Assembly (NCBI GenBank): GCA_963853835.1
Contig: OY970828.1
Coordinates: 17,470,977 to 17,534,976, forward strand
Source: Calendula officinalis
Lineage: Eukaryota > Streptophyta > Magnoliopsida > Asterales > Asteraceae
DNA length: 64,000 nucleotides
Reading direction: 5' to 3'
The position numbers and the translations under genes are program-made. The notes under the pieces were generated by a model that had not been told where the DNA came from, did not search any database, and was given only the letters and a program-made list of their open reading frames with translations. Positions within the stretch are counted from its first letter, which is position 1; every line of letters begins with the position of its first letter. Of the stretch, positions 50,774 to 62,900 are shown in pieces.

Positions 50774-53700
50774 CTTTCTGAACACCAGGTTCGTTGGCAA
50801 TGATGATAGCACATGTGTTATCACAGTACATATCCATGGGTCTTTCATTACTGGGGACAACTCCAAGCCCAGAAATGAATTTCCTCATCCAAACAGCTTC
50901 CATTGCAGCTTCAGTAGTTGCAATGTATTCAGCTTCTGTAGAAGACATAGCGATAGTGCTCTGCTTCGCACTTTTCCAATCAACAGCGCCTCCGTTCAAA
51001 ACGAAAACATACCCCGTTTGAGATTTGGAATCATCTCTATCAGTCTCAAAACTAGTGTCAGAATAACAAGTAACGCTTAGCTCATTTTGAGGCTCACCAC
51101 CATAGACAAGAAGCATATCTTTAGTATTCCTAAGATACTTCAGTATGTTCTTAACAGCAGTCCAGTGACTCTCACCTGGATTCTGTTGATATCGGCTTGT
51201 AAGGTTCTGTGAGAACGCTACATCAGGTCTTGTGCACCGCACAACATACATGATAGATCCTACTGCCGAGGCATAGGGGACATCACGCATACGTTTCATC
51301 TCATCAGGTGAGGACGGTCCTTGAGTCTTACTCAAGTGTACATTGTGTTGCATAGGGAGACTTCCACGTTTGGAAGCATCCATTCTAAATCGTTTTAGAA
51401 TCTTATCAATGTACGCACTTTGACTTAGTCTGATTAACCGCTTTGATCTATCTCGGTAGATCTTTATACCAAGTATATATGCCGCTTCCCCAAGATCCTT
51501 CATAGCGAAGCACTTCCCAAGCCAGGATTTTACATCTTGTAGCATTGGAATGTTATTTCCTATGAGTAGTATGTCATCGACATATAGGATTAGAAAGACG
51601 ACAATGCTCCCACTAGCTCTTACATATACACATGGCTCGTCGGGATTCTGAGTAAAGCCAAACGTTTTGACTTCCTCGTCGAATCTTTTGTTCCAACTTC
51701 TGGATGCTTGCTTTAGTCCATAAATGGACATTTGAAGCTTACATACTTTCTTTGGGTGTTTTGTATTAACAAAACCCTCAGGCTGAACCATATAGACATC
51801 TTCATCAAGGTGTCCATTCAAGAAAGCAGTTTTAACATCCATTTGCCAAATCTCATAGTCATAGTACGCTGCTATGGCTATGACAATCCTAATAGCTCTA
51901 ACGTCGGCAACAGGCGAGAAGGTTTCATCATAGTCAATCCCGTAGGTTTGAGTGTAACCTTTTGCTACCAATCGAGCCTTATAGGTGTGTACATTTCCAT
52001 CCATGTCGGTCTTCTTCTTGAAGATCCACTTGCTACAAACAGTCTTACTGTTAGGAGGAAGATCAACCAAAGTCCATACTTGGTTATCTTTCATGGATTG
52101 CATTTCCGCGTTCATAGCATCAAGCCATTTGTCAGATTCAGAATCTGCTAATGCAGCTCGATAGTTAGGGGGTTCATTATGATCCCCTAAACTCAGCTCC
52201 TCAGCATCGATTTGGAAACCATATCGTTCAGGTGCATGAGGTGTCCTTGCGGACCTTCGAAAGGGGACTTCATCATTTTGAGGTGCAACAAGAACAGTTT
52301 CATGTTCAACCTCATCTTGATGTTCGCTAGTATCTACAATAGGTTGTGCATCTTCATCGCTTGGAATCTCATCAAAGTCGATGGTACTCCCACTTGCTTC
52401 TTGTGAAATGAGATTGCTCTCAAGAAACTCAGCATAACGAGCAATAAGTACTTTTTGCTCAGGTGGGTAGTAGAAATAGTAACCCATTGTTTCCTCAGGG
52501 TATCCTATAAAGATGCACTTGACAGCTCTGGGTTCAAGTTTGTTCGGTGTGTCTCGTTTCACGAGAGCCTCACAACCCCAGACCTTCAAGTAAGACAAGT
52601 TAGGGACTTTCCCATGCCATATCTCATATGGTGTCTTTTCAACCTTCTTGGTGGGAACCATATTCAGTATGCGAGCAGCCGATTTGAGTGCATAACCCCA
52701 AAAGGATAGAGGCAGAGTTGTAGGACTCATCATCGATCGGACCATGTCAAGCAAGGTGCGATTTCTCCTCTCCGATACACCATTATGCTGTGGTGTATAA
52801 GGGGGAGTGAATTGTGAGACAATCCCACAATTCTTAAGATGGTCTTGAAACTCATGGCTCATGTACTCTCCTCCTCGATCAGAACGGAGAACCTTTATCT
52901 TCTTGCCGAGTTGATTTTCTACTTCATTTTGGAAGGCTTTGAACGTTCCAAAGGTTTCATGTTTATGTTTAATCAAGTAAACATAACCATAACGACTAAA
53001 GTCGTCTGTGAAAGTAATGAAGTAGGTAGCACCTTCCCTAGTTCGAGTTCTAAAAGGGCCACATACATCAGTATGTATGAGTCCAAGTAGATCATTGGCT
53101 CTTTCACCTACATGGGAGAAAGGCTTGCGCGCCATTTTACCAGATATACAAGAAACACATTTATCAAATGATTCAGAATCATCTGATTTTATAAGTCCAT
53201 CCTTTTGTAATTTCAAAACGCGTTTCTTGTTAACGTGGCAAAGGCGACAATGCCAAAGGAAAGTAGAATCCAAGTTCTTCTTGGATTTCTTGTTGCTACA
53301 TTTATAAATAGAACTACTGTTTGTGATACGATTATGCATGTCAATCTCAAAGATACCATCACGAGGAATAGCATTAAAGTAAAAAACATTATTCTTTGAA
53401 ACTGAAATACCAAAATCCGTAAAAGTATGAATAAAACCATTATTCCACAAACAAGAAAGCGATACTATACCCCTAGTAATACTAGGCGCATAGTGACAAT
53501 TGTCTAATACAATAATTAAACCACTAGGAAGGATTAAATCATAGCTTCCTATAGCTTCGACCGGTGCACGCATCCCATTTCCTACGTACAAATCCAAAGC
53601 TCCATGGTTTAGCTTTCTACTTCCCCTTAGACCCTGCATGGTATTACAAATGTGAGTTCCACAACCAGTGTCATATACCCATGATTTCTTAGGGAAAGCA

Positions 53701-54596
53701 TATAGTTCTATTGTGAAGATAGCTGATGTGCCAACCTTGTTGGCTTTGTTCTTCATCAACTCCGCCAGGTAGGCAGGACAATACCTCCTCCAATGGCCTA
53801 TTTCATCGCAGTGATGGCAAGCAAGCTCCTTAGCAGGGTGCTCCTTATGAGTAAGTGGGGGAACCTTTGGCTTGGGCTTGTAAACTTGCTTTCCCTTGCC
53901 ATGGCCCTTAGCAACTACTTGCGGTTTTGGTTTTTGGATCTTCCCTTGCCTTATAGCAAGGACAGTAGGGGCCAGAGTTTTCTTGGGTAGGCTTGCTTCC
54001 GTTTGTTTCAGCATAGCATGTAATTCGGCGAATGTCTTCCCCATGCTATGCATATGATAAGTCATGACAAACGGTGCAAAATCCTTATTGAGGGACGTTA
54101 GAATCAAGCTAATCCCAAGGATGTGCGGCATAGCGTAACCAAGCTTCTCCATTTGGTCTAAGTAGCTCTTCATCTTCAAGAGATAAGAGCTAACAGACTG
54201 TCCCTCCTCCTGCTTGCAAGCGTGGAAGGCTTTGACAGTGTCAAAGAGTTCCTGCTCGGCTTGCTTTTGATACATGGCTTGTAGTTCACGCATCATATCA
54301 AATGCAGTGAGGTCCTCGAGATTCTTTTGAATCTCGGGAGTCATGCTCACTAGCATAAGCGCGGCGACCTCTTGTTGTTCGTTAAACCTCTTGGTATAGG
54401 CCGTACGAACAGCAGCGGTGGCGGTAGCAGCAGGGGCAGGGGGCAACGCCTCCTCCAAATGGTGGTACTTGTGCTCGGCCCTAAGGACAATCCTTAGGTT
54501 TCGAGACCAGTCCACAAAGTTCGTTCCATCAAGTTTCTCTTTTTCGAAAACGGAACGAATGGTGGTGTGTGTTAGGGTTTGATTGTTTGAAGTCAT
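50724..54596 (-). CDS. Ty1-copia gag-pol polyprotein, 1290 codons, frameshifted in RNase H
   Basis: It would encode the capsid-like Gag and the enzymes for copying and inserting the element. Starting from the ATG at 54596: gag domain of the UBN2 type (about residues 10-215); CCHC knuckle CHHCDEIGHWRRYC (about 260-273); protease DTG at 309-311; integrase zinc site with H449, H454, C480, C483; integrase core D510, D573 and E609, the last pair with the standard 35-residue spacing; reverse transcriptase with TAFLNG, SIYGLKQ and YVDD at 1005-1008; RNase H with D1180, STEAEY and YCDN. At about codon 1274 (near 50774) one base appears to be missing, so the frame runs off to a stop at 50724 after a foreign tail. 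The expected full length is about 1335 residues. Gag and pol share one frame, as in most plant copia elements. The ATG choice fits the NQTLTHTTIRSVFEKEKLDG beginning typical of copia Gag. Confidence 0.95.
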   Translation of the reverse strand: MTSNNQTLTHTTIRSVFEKEKLDGTNFVDWSRNLRIVLRAEHKYHHLEEALPPAPAATATAAVRTAYTKRFNEQQEVAALMLVSMTPEIQKNLEDLTAFDMMRELQAMYQKQAEQELFDTVKAFHACKQEEGQSVSSYLLKMKSYLDQMEKLGYAMPHILGISLILTSLNKDFAPFVMTYHMHSMGKTFAELHAMLKQTEASLPKKTLAPTVLAIRQGKIQKPKPQVVAKGHGKGKQVYKPKPKVPPLTHKEHPAKELACHHCDEIGHWRRYCPAYLAELMKNKANKVGTSAIFTIELYAFPKKSWVYDTGCGTHICNTMQGLRGSRKLNHGALDLYVGNGMRAPVEAIGSYDLILPSGLIIVLDNCHYAPSITRGIVSLSCLWNNGFIHTFTDFGISVSKNNVFYFNAIPRDGIFEIDMHNRITNSSSIYKCSNKKSKKNLDSTFLWHCRLCHVNKKRVLKLQKDGLIKSDDSESFDKCVSCISGKMARKPFSHVGERANDLLGLIHTDVCGPFRTRTREGATYFITFTDDFSRYGYVYLIKHKHETFGTFKAFQNEVENQLGKKIKVLRSDRGGEYMSHEFQDHLKNCGIVSQFTPPYTPQHNGVSERRNRTLLDMVRSMMSPTTLPLSFWGYALKSAARILNMVPTKKVEKTPYEIWHGKVPNLSYLKVWGCEALVKRDTPNKLEPRAVKCIFIGYPEETMGYYFYYPPEQKVLIARYAEFLESNLISQEASGSTIDFDEIPSDEDAQPIVDTSEHQDEVEHETVLVAPQNDEVPFRRSARTPHAPERYGFQIDAEELSLGDHNEPPNYRAALADSESDKWLDAMNAEMQSMKDNQVWTLVDLPPNSKTVCSKWIFKKKTDMDGNVHTYKARLVAKGYTQTYGIDYDETFSPVADVRAIRIVIAIAAYYDYEIWQMDVKTAFLNGHLDEDVYMVQPEGFVNTKHPKKVCKLQMSIYGLKQASRSWNKRFDEEVKTFGFTQNPDEPCVYVRASGSIVVFLILYVDDILLIGNNIPMLQDVKSWLGKCFAMKDLGEAAYILGIKIYRDRSKRLIRLSQSAYIDKILKRFRMDASKRGSLPMQHNVHLSKTQGPSSPDEMKRMRDVPYASAVGSIMYVVRCTRPDVAFSQNLTSRYQQNPGESHWTAVKNILKYLRNTKDMLLVYGGEPQNELSVTCYSDTSFETDRDDSKSQTGYVFVLNGGAVDWKSAKQSTIAMSSTEAEYIATTEAAMEAVWMRKFISGLGVVPSNERPMDMYCDNTCAIIIANEPGVQKAPDITGGRFTTLEMRS

Positions 54597-56264
54597 CTAC
54601 AAAATTACAAAGTTCATTAATTAGTATTTTCAATAATAATGTCTTTTAATAGATCCAATAGGTAGGTGACGATTAACAATTGCATTACAAGTGCAACTCT
54701 TAGAGGTATGGGACTTCATGGCACCTAGTGAACAAGCATCTAGGGTCAAGTGGCATGTTTGTCGCATCTTCGCCTCGAGTTAAGGTCTCACCGTTAACTT
54801 GATTAAGTCATCCAATGTGAAATCATGTCAGAATAAATCTAGGTCTCACCGTAGTGATTAATGACCTCGGATCTAAATTCAAACCACGTCTCACGTGAAC
54901 TCAAAAATAGAAGCAAGTGATTATCAACCGATTGGACGGCGTGACTTAAATTTTAGGTATGTTTAAATTTTAATTGATAAAATTTTATTAAGATATGAAT
55001 GAATCATGTACTTCATTCATACCACTTCATAAGTCTTGTAATAAACGGTAAAAACTTTTAGCGATTATTAAGTGATAAGTTACAAATCATATGTAAACTT
55101 AGTTTAATCTCAAAACGATTTTAGATTAAAGGTTTAATCATCTATGATTAACTAGTAATCATCGATGATTAAGGGTTTGAATGTTTTAATGTTTGTGTCT
55201 AAAAACCATTTTTAATTGTTTTACTACTTGTATCTAATAGAAAAGAAAAACAACCACAAACAAAGAATAAAACATGCAACAAATTTTGTGCAAACCTCGA
55301 CCGATGAAATCCTAGGTTCGGTCACGTGAGTCATCACGACGGACCGAAGGGTCAAACTAGGGGACGGGCCAACATGAACCCAAATGGGCCTACATAAACC
55401 CAATGGGCTCCCACTTGCTCCAAGACATTCTTGAGCAAGTAGAACCCAAAATTGTGAAAAAGTGTAATCTGCCAGAAAATTCCAGCAGACTTTGAAGCCC
55501 GAAAAGTCACTGAAGGAGTCTTCGTTGGTCTTCCCGACCTTCTGCAAAGTTGTAGCCCACGACTTTGCAAGCATTTTAGGCTTTTGAATCGCCCAAAACG
55601 GAGTCCGTATGCCTCTGGAAAACCTGTTTTCGTACAGCCCTCGCTTTTGTGACGGAAATTTGTTGTTTTCTTCATTAGTCTTCAATATTTTGTATCAACA
55701 ATTTACAATAAAAAGATAAAATAAATACAATCTATTCTATTACTTTTACGTTACAAATTGCCCCAAAAATGGCACCAAAAATAAAAGAAAAATAAATGAA
55801 ACAAATTACAACAATTAAGCCAAAAAAAATTAAGGCTTTTCCCAAACAACCAAACATCAACCACATTCATTCACAAATGGTCTAGGCTTTCATCGGTTTG
55901 CACAAACAAGCAACAATTGACAAGGCTTTGGCTTGGGATATAGCAAAAATACATGTTTTGCCATATCAACAACATGGAATTAAAAAATAAATTCCAAGCC
56001 AAATAATCAAAAAAATACAATAACAAGATTAATTTTTTTTGATATGATTTTGTAACAAGTGACAATAGGGTTCCAAAAATACCATATTTTAACCCATGTA
56101 GTTAATTTAAAAATCGGAAAAAAAAAACCAAAACCCGTGAGGTTTTTTTTTTTTTTTTTTTTTCTTCCGATCGGGTTCAAAAAACTACCTAAAAAACTTG
56201 GTTTTTGCCACTTTTTACAAAATCTAGCTAATTATATGATTAATATAATGACTCGTGATACCAC
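54597..56264 (-). other. Leader (5' untranslated region) of element 2, about 1.67 kb
   Basis: Lies between the 5' LTR and the gag ATG. Two overlapping frames are open here too (55224-55685, 153 codons; 55352-55675, 107 codons), matching those of element 1; the 107-codon frames differ at four residues. A run of 21 T lies at 56143-56163. The DNA itself is highly conserved between the two elements, so open frames may be a by-product. Function is unknown; packaging or translation control is inferred. Confidence 0.7.
56256..56263 (-). other. Primer-binding site of element 2 (initiator tRNA-Met type)
   Basis: On the minus strand TGGTATCA starts one base after the LTR end and is followed by CGAG, exactly as in element 1. 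Confidence 0.8.
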
Positions 56265-56916
56265 TAATGGTGATTTTCGGTTATTACAAGTAACAAAAAC
56301 GCAGCGGAAAGATTTAATCACCATGAACGGATCTTGATATCAATCATACAATTAAACTATAAGAAAATCAAAGAGAATGGTATAAGAATTCATACCCTAG
56401 TTGCCTTTGATTATTGTGTATTCGGATGGAGTTGATGATGGATTGAAACCAAGTATTCAATTAGAATACCTCTAAAAGAAAGTCCACACAACACTTCAAG
56501 AACACCAAAGGAGGATGCTAGTCCTTGATTCTTGAGAGCAAATGGAAGCAAAAGATGGGATGTATTGTGTGTGTGTGTGCCGTGAATTCACAAGGCAAGG
56601 GAGGGAGTTTATGGAGTCATTTACACTCCATAATGATGCCTTAATTCCCATTAATGATTTCCATAAACCATTGACCAATATTTACACACAAGTCCTTATC
56701 TTTTGTTCCTTCTAGTTTGCTCACATTAAGGTTTCAATATTAACATTTAATATTAAACTTATATATAAGCATGTAGCTTATATTAATATATATAATGTAA
56801 TTACCCTAATTACACTATATATCTTATGGTGCTAAGTGTTTAAGTGTGTGACCCTTTAGGCTCACAAACTACTAGCCATATAACTATATGTTATACGCGT
56901 GAAGCATATTCCAACA
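56265..56916 (-). repeat. 5' LTR of element 2 (652 bp)
   Basis: Equal in length to the 3' LTR, with two substitutions found between them. It drives transcription leftward on the + strand map. The ends are again TG and TA. Confidence 0.93.
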
Positions 56917-56921
56917 TTGAT
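56917..56921. repeat. Target site duplication of element 2, right copy (TTGAT)
   Basis: Exact repeat of 49092-49096; the interrupted C monomer resumes (TTGATAACCCATACAAATGG). Confidence 0.92.
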
Positions 56922-59900
56922 AACCCATACAAATGGCCTGTGAACCATTATAACCACTAGCTATGACCAATAACCTATAAGTATCCATTTTAAACCTTAA
57001 TTGGTGTCCATTAACCATACGAATGGCCCATGAACCATTATAACGAATAGCTTCGACCAATAACCTATAAGTATCCTTGTTAAACCGTAATTAGCATCCG
57101 TAGCCCATACGAATGGCCCGTGAACCGTTATAACCACTAGCGTCGACCAATAACTTATAAGTATCCATTTTTTAAAGTGTAATTGGTCTTGATAACCCAT
57201 ACAAATGGCCCGTGAACCATTAAAACCACTAGCTATGACCAATAACCTATAAGTATCCATTTTTTAAACTGTAATTGGTCTCTAGAACCCATACGAATGC
57301 CCCATGAACCATTATAACCACTAGCTACGACCAATAACCTATAAGTATCCTTGTTAAACCGTAACTAGTGTCCATAGCCCATACGAATGGCCCGTGAACC
57401 ATTATAACCACTAGCTATGACCAATAACCTCTAAGTATTCATTTTTTAATCGAAATTGGTCTCTAGAACCCATACGAATGCCCCGTGAACGATTTTGACC
57501 ACTAGCTATGACCAATAACCTATAAGTATCCATTTTAAACCTTAATTGGTGTCCATTACCCATAGCAATGGCCCATCAACCATTATAACCAATAGCTTCG
57601 ACCAATAACCTATAAGTATCCTTGTTAAACCGGAATTAGCGTCCATAGCCCATACGAATGGCCCGTGAACTATTCTAACCACTAGCTATAACCAATAACC
57701 TATAAGTATCCATTTTTAAAGTGTAATTGGTGTTGATAACCCATACAAATGGCTTGTGAACCATTATAACCACTAGCTATGACCAATAACCTATAAGTAT
57801 CCATTTTAAACCTTAATTGGGGTCCATTAACCATACGAATGGCCCATGAACCATTATAACGAATAGCTTCGACCAATAACCTATAAGTATCCTTGTTAAA
57901 CCGTAATTAGAATCCATAGCCCATACGAATGGCCCGTGAACCGTTATAACCACTAGCTTCGACCAATAACTTATAAGTATCCATTTTTTAAAGTGTAATT
58001 GGTGTTGATAACCCATACAAATGGCCCGTGAACCATTATAACCACTAGCTATGACCAATAACCTATAAGTATCCATTTTTTAAACTGTAATTGTTCTCTA
58101 GAACCCATACGAATGCCCCATGAACGATTTTGTCCACTAGTTATGACCAATTACCTATAAGTATCCATTTTAAACCTTAATTGGTGTCCATTACCCATAC
58201 GAATGGCTCGTGAACCATTATAACCACTAGCTACGACCAATAACCTATAAGTATCCTTGTTAAACCGTAACTAGTGTCCATAGCCCATACGAATGGCCCG
58301 TGAACCATTATAACCACTAGCTATAACCAATAACATATAAGTATCCATTTTTTAAACTGTAATTGGTGTTGATAACCCATACAAATGGCCCGTGAACCAT
58401 TATAACCACTAGTTATGACCAATAACCTATAAGTATCCATTTTTTAAACTGTAATTGGTGTCTAGAACCCATAAGAAGGCCCCGTGAACAATTTTGACCT
58501 CTAGCTATGACCAATAACCTATAAGTATCCATTTTAAACCTTAATTGGTGTCCATTACCCATAGCAATGGCCCATCAACCATTATAACCAATAGCTTCGA
58601 CCAATAACCTATAAGTATCCTTGTTAAACCGGAATTAGCGTCCATAGCCCACACGAATGGCCCGTGAACTATTATAACCACTAGCTATAACCAATAACCT
58701 ATAAGGATCCATTTTTAATGTGTAATTGGTGTTGATAACCCATACAAATGGCCTGTGAACCATTATAACCACTAGCTATGACCAATAACCTATAAGTATC
58801 CATTTTAAACCTTAATTGGTGTCCATTATCCATACGAATGGCCCATGAACCATTATAACGAATAGTTTCGACCAATAACCTATAAGTATCCTTTTAAACC
58901 GTAATTATCGTCCATAGCCCATACTAATCGCCCGTGAACCGTTATAACCACTAGCTTCGACCAATAACCTATTAGTATCCATTTTTGAAAGTGTAATTGG
59001 TGTTGATTACACATACAAATGGCCCGTGAACCATTATAACCACTAGCTATGACCAATAACCTCTAAGTATTCATTTTTTAATCGAAATTGGTCTCTAGAA
59101 CCCATACGAATGCCCCGTGAACGATTTTGACCACTAGCTATGACCAATAACCTATAAGTATCCATTTTAAACCTTAACTGGTGTCCATTACCCATAGGAA
59201 TGGCCCATCAACAGTTATAACCAATAGCTTCGACCAATAACCTATAAGTATCCTTGTTAAACCGGAATTAGCGTCCATAGCCCATACGAATGGCCCGTGA
59301 ACTATTCTAACCACTAGCAATAACCAATAACCTATAAGTATCCATTTTTAAAGTGTAATTGGTGTTGATAACCCATACAAATGGCCTGTGAACCATTATA
59401 ACCACTAGCTATGACCAATAACCTATAAGTATCCATTTTAAACCTTAATTGATGTCCATTAACCATACGAATGGCCCATGAACCATTATAACGAATAGCT
59501 TCGACCAATAACCTATAAGTATCCTTGTTAAACCGTAATTAGCGTCCATAGCCCATACGAATGGCCCGTGAACCATTATAACCACTAGCTTCGACCAATA
59601 ACTTATAAGTATCCATTTTTTAAAGTGTAATTGGTGTTGATAACCCATACAAATGGCCCGTGAACCATTATAACCACTAGCTGTGACCAATAACCTATAA
59701 GTATCCATTTTCTAAACTATAATTGGTCTCTAGAACCCATACGAATGCCCCATGAACGATTTTGACCACTAGCTATGACCAATTACCTATAAGTATCCAT
59801 TTTAAACCTTAATTGGTGTCCATTACCCATACGAATGGCCCGTGAACCTTTATAACCACTAGCTACGACCAATAACCTATAAGTATCCTTGTTAAACCGT

Positions 59901-62900
59901 AACTAGTGTCCATAGCCCATCCGAATGGCCCGTGAACCATTATAACCACTAGCTATAACCAATAACATATAAGTATCCATTTTTTAAACTGTAATTGGTG
60001 TTCATAACCCATACAAATGGCCCGTGAACCATTATAACGACTAGCTATGACCAATAACCTCTAAGTATTCATTTTTTAATCGAAATTGGTCTCTAGAACC
60101 CATACGAATGCCCCGTGAACGATTTTGACCACTAGCTATGACCAATAACCTATAAGTATCCATTTTAAACCATAATTGGTGTCCATTACCCATAGGAATG
60201 GCCCATCAACCATTATAACCAATAGCTTCGACCAATAGCCTATAAGTATCCTTGTTAAACCGGAATTAGCGTCCATAGCCCGCACGAATGGCCCGTGAAC
60301 TATTATAACCACTAGCTATAACCAATAACCTATAAGGATCCATTTTTAAAGTGTAATTGGTGTTGATAACCCATACAAATGGCCTGTGAACCATTATAAC
60401 CACTAGCTATGACCAATAACCTATAAGTATCCATTTTAAACCTTAATTTGTGTCCATTATCCATACGAATGGCCCATGAACCATTATAACGAATAGTTTC
60501 GACCAATAACCTATAAGTATCCTTTTAAACCGTAATTAGCGTCCATAGCCCACACTAATGGCCCGTGAACCGTTATAACCACTAGCTTCGACCAATAACC
60601 TATTAGTATCCATTTTTTAAAGTGTAATTGGTGTTGATAACACATACAAATGGCCCGTGAACCATTATAACCACTAGCTATGACCAATAACCTCTACGTA
60701 TTCATTTTTTAATAGAAATTGGTCTCTAGAACCCATACGAATGCCCCGTGAACGATTTTGACCACTAGCTAGGACCAATAACCTATAAGTATCCATTTTA
60801 AACCTTAATTGGTGTCCATTACCCATAGGAATGGCCCATCAACCATTATAACCAATAGCTTCGACCAATAACCTATAAGTATCCTTGTTAAACCGGAATT
60901 AGCGTCCATAGCCCATACGAATGGCCCGTGAACTATTCTAACCACTAGCTATAACCAATAACCTATAAGTATCCATTTTTAAAGTGTAATTGGTGTTGAT
61001 AACCCATACAAATGGCCTGTGAACCATTATAACCACTAGCTATGACCAATAACCTATAAGTAACCATTTTAAACCTTAATTGGTGTCCATTAATCATACG
61101 AATGGCCCATGAACAATTATAACGAATAACTTCGACCAATAACCTATAAGTATCCTTGTTAAACCGTAATTAGCGACCATAGCCCATAAGAATGGCCCGT
61201 GAACCATTATAACCACTAGCTTCGACCAATAACTTATAAGTATCCATTTTTTAAAGTGTAATTGGTGTGGATAACCCATACAAATGGCCCATGAACCATT
61301 ATAACCACTAGCTATGACCAATAACCTATAAGTATCCATTTTTTAAACTGTAATTGGTCTCTAGAACCCATACGAATGCCCCGTGAACGATTTTGACCAC
61401 TAGCTAAGACCAATTACCTATAAGTATCCATTTTAAACCTTAATTGGTGTCCATTACCCATACGAATGGCCCGTGAACCATTATAACCACTAGCTACGAC
61501 CAATAACCTATAAGTATCCTTGTTAAACCGTAACTAATGTCCATAGCCCATACGAATGGCCCGTGAACCATTATAACCACTAGCCATAACCAATAACATA
61601 TAAGTATCCATTTTTTAAACTGTAATTGGTGTTGATAACCCATACAAATGGCCCGTGAACCATTATAACCACTAGTTATGACCAATAACCTATAAGTATC
61701 CATTTTTTAAACTGTAATTGGTGTCTAGAACCCATAAGAAGGCCCGGTGAACAATTTTGACCTCTAGCTATGACCAATAACCTATAAGTATCCATTTTAA
61801 ACCTTAATTGGTGTCCATTACCCATAGGAATGGCCCATCAACCACTATAACCAATAGCTTCGACCAATAACCTATAAGTATCCTTGTTAAACCGGAATTA
61901 GCGTCCATAGCCCACACGAATGGCCCGTGAACTGTTATAACCACTAGCTATAACCAATAACATATAAGGATCCATTTTTAAAGTGTAATTGGTGTTGATA
62001 ACTCATACAAATGGCCCGTGAACCATTATAACCACTAGCTATGACCAATAACCTATAAGTATCCATTTTAAACCTTAATTGGTGTCCATTATCCATACGA
62101 ATGGCCCATGAACCATTATAACGAATAGTTTCGACCAATAACCTATAAGTATCCTTTTAAACCGTAATTAGCGTCCATAGCCCACACTAATGGCCCATGA
62201 ACCGTTATAACCACTAGCTTCGACCAATAACCTATTAGTATCCATTTTTTAAAGTGTAATTGGTGTTGATAACACATACAAATGGCCCGTGAACCATTAT
62301 AACCACTAGCTATGACTAATAACCTCTACGTATTCATTTTTAATAGAAATTGGTCTCTAGAACCCATACGAATGCCCCGTGAACGATTTTGACCACTACC
62401 TAGGACCAATAACCTATAAGTATCCATTTTAAACCTTAATTGGTGTCCATTACCCATAGGAATGGCCCATCAACCATTATAACCAATAGCTTCGACCAAT
62501 AACCTATAAATATCCTTGTTAAACCGGAATTAGCGTCCATAGCCCATACGAATGGCCCGTGAACTATTCTAACCACTAGCTATAACCAATAACCTATAAG
62601 TATCCATTTTTAAAGTGTAATTGGTGTTGATAACCCATACAAATGGCCTGTGAACCATTATAACCACTAGGTATGACCAATAACCTATAAGTAACCATTT
62701 TAAACCTTAATTGGTGTCCATTAACCATACGAATGGCCCATGAACAATTATAACGAATAGCTTCGACCAATAACCTATAAGTATCCTTGTTAAACCGTAA
62801 TTAGCGTCCATAGCCCATACGAATGGCCCGTGAACCATTATAACCACTAGCTTCGACCAATAACTTATAAGTATCCATTTTTTAAAGTGTAATTGGTGTG

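Larger units (their letters stand above)
49097..56916 (-). mobile_element. Ty1-copia-type LTR retrotransposon, nearly intact (element 2, 7820 bp)
   Basis: Complete structure on the minus strand: 5' LTR 56265-56916, primer-binding site, 1.67-kb leader, gag-pol 54596 to 50590, 0.84-kb 3' untranslated region, polypurine tract and 3' LTR 49097-49748, flanked by TTGAT. The order protease, integrase, reverse transcriptase, RNase H identifies Ty1-copia. The LTRs differ at two sites that I found (49181 T versus 56349 C; 49430 C versus 56598 A), so the insertion is young but probably older than element 1. One frameshift near 50774 breaks RNase H, so this copy may not be active itself, though close relatives could supply proteins. 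Confidence 0.96.

Noticed and set aside
50794..53990. Plus-strand open frames across element 2 gag-pol (for example 51732-52151)
   Set aside because: They are antisense shadows of the long copia frame, with no recognisable domain.
56143..56163. Run of 21 T as a Pol III or intrinsic terminator
   Set aside because: It is an expanded homopolymer inside the element 2 leader; element 1 has a shorter, interrupted run at the same place and no small RNA gene precedes it.
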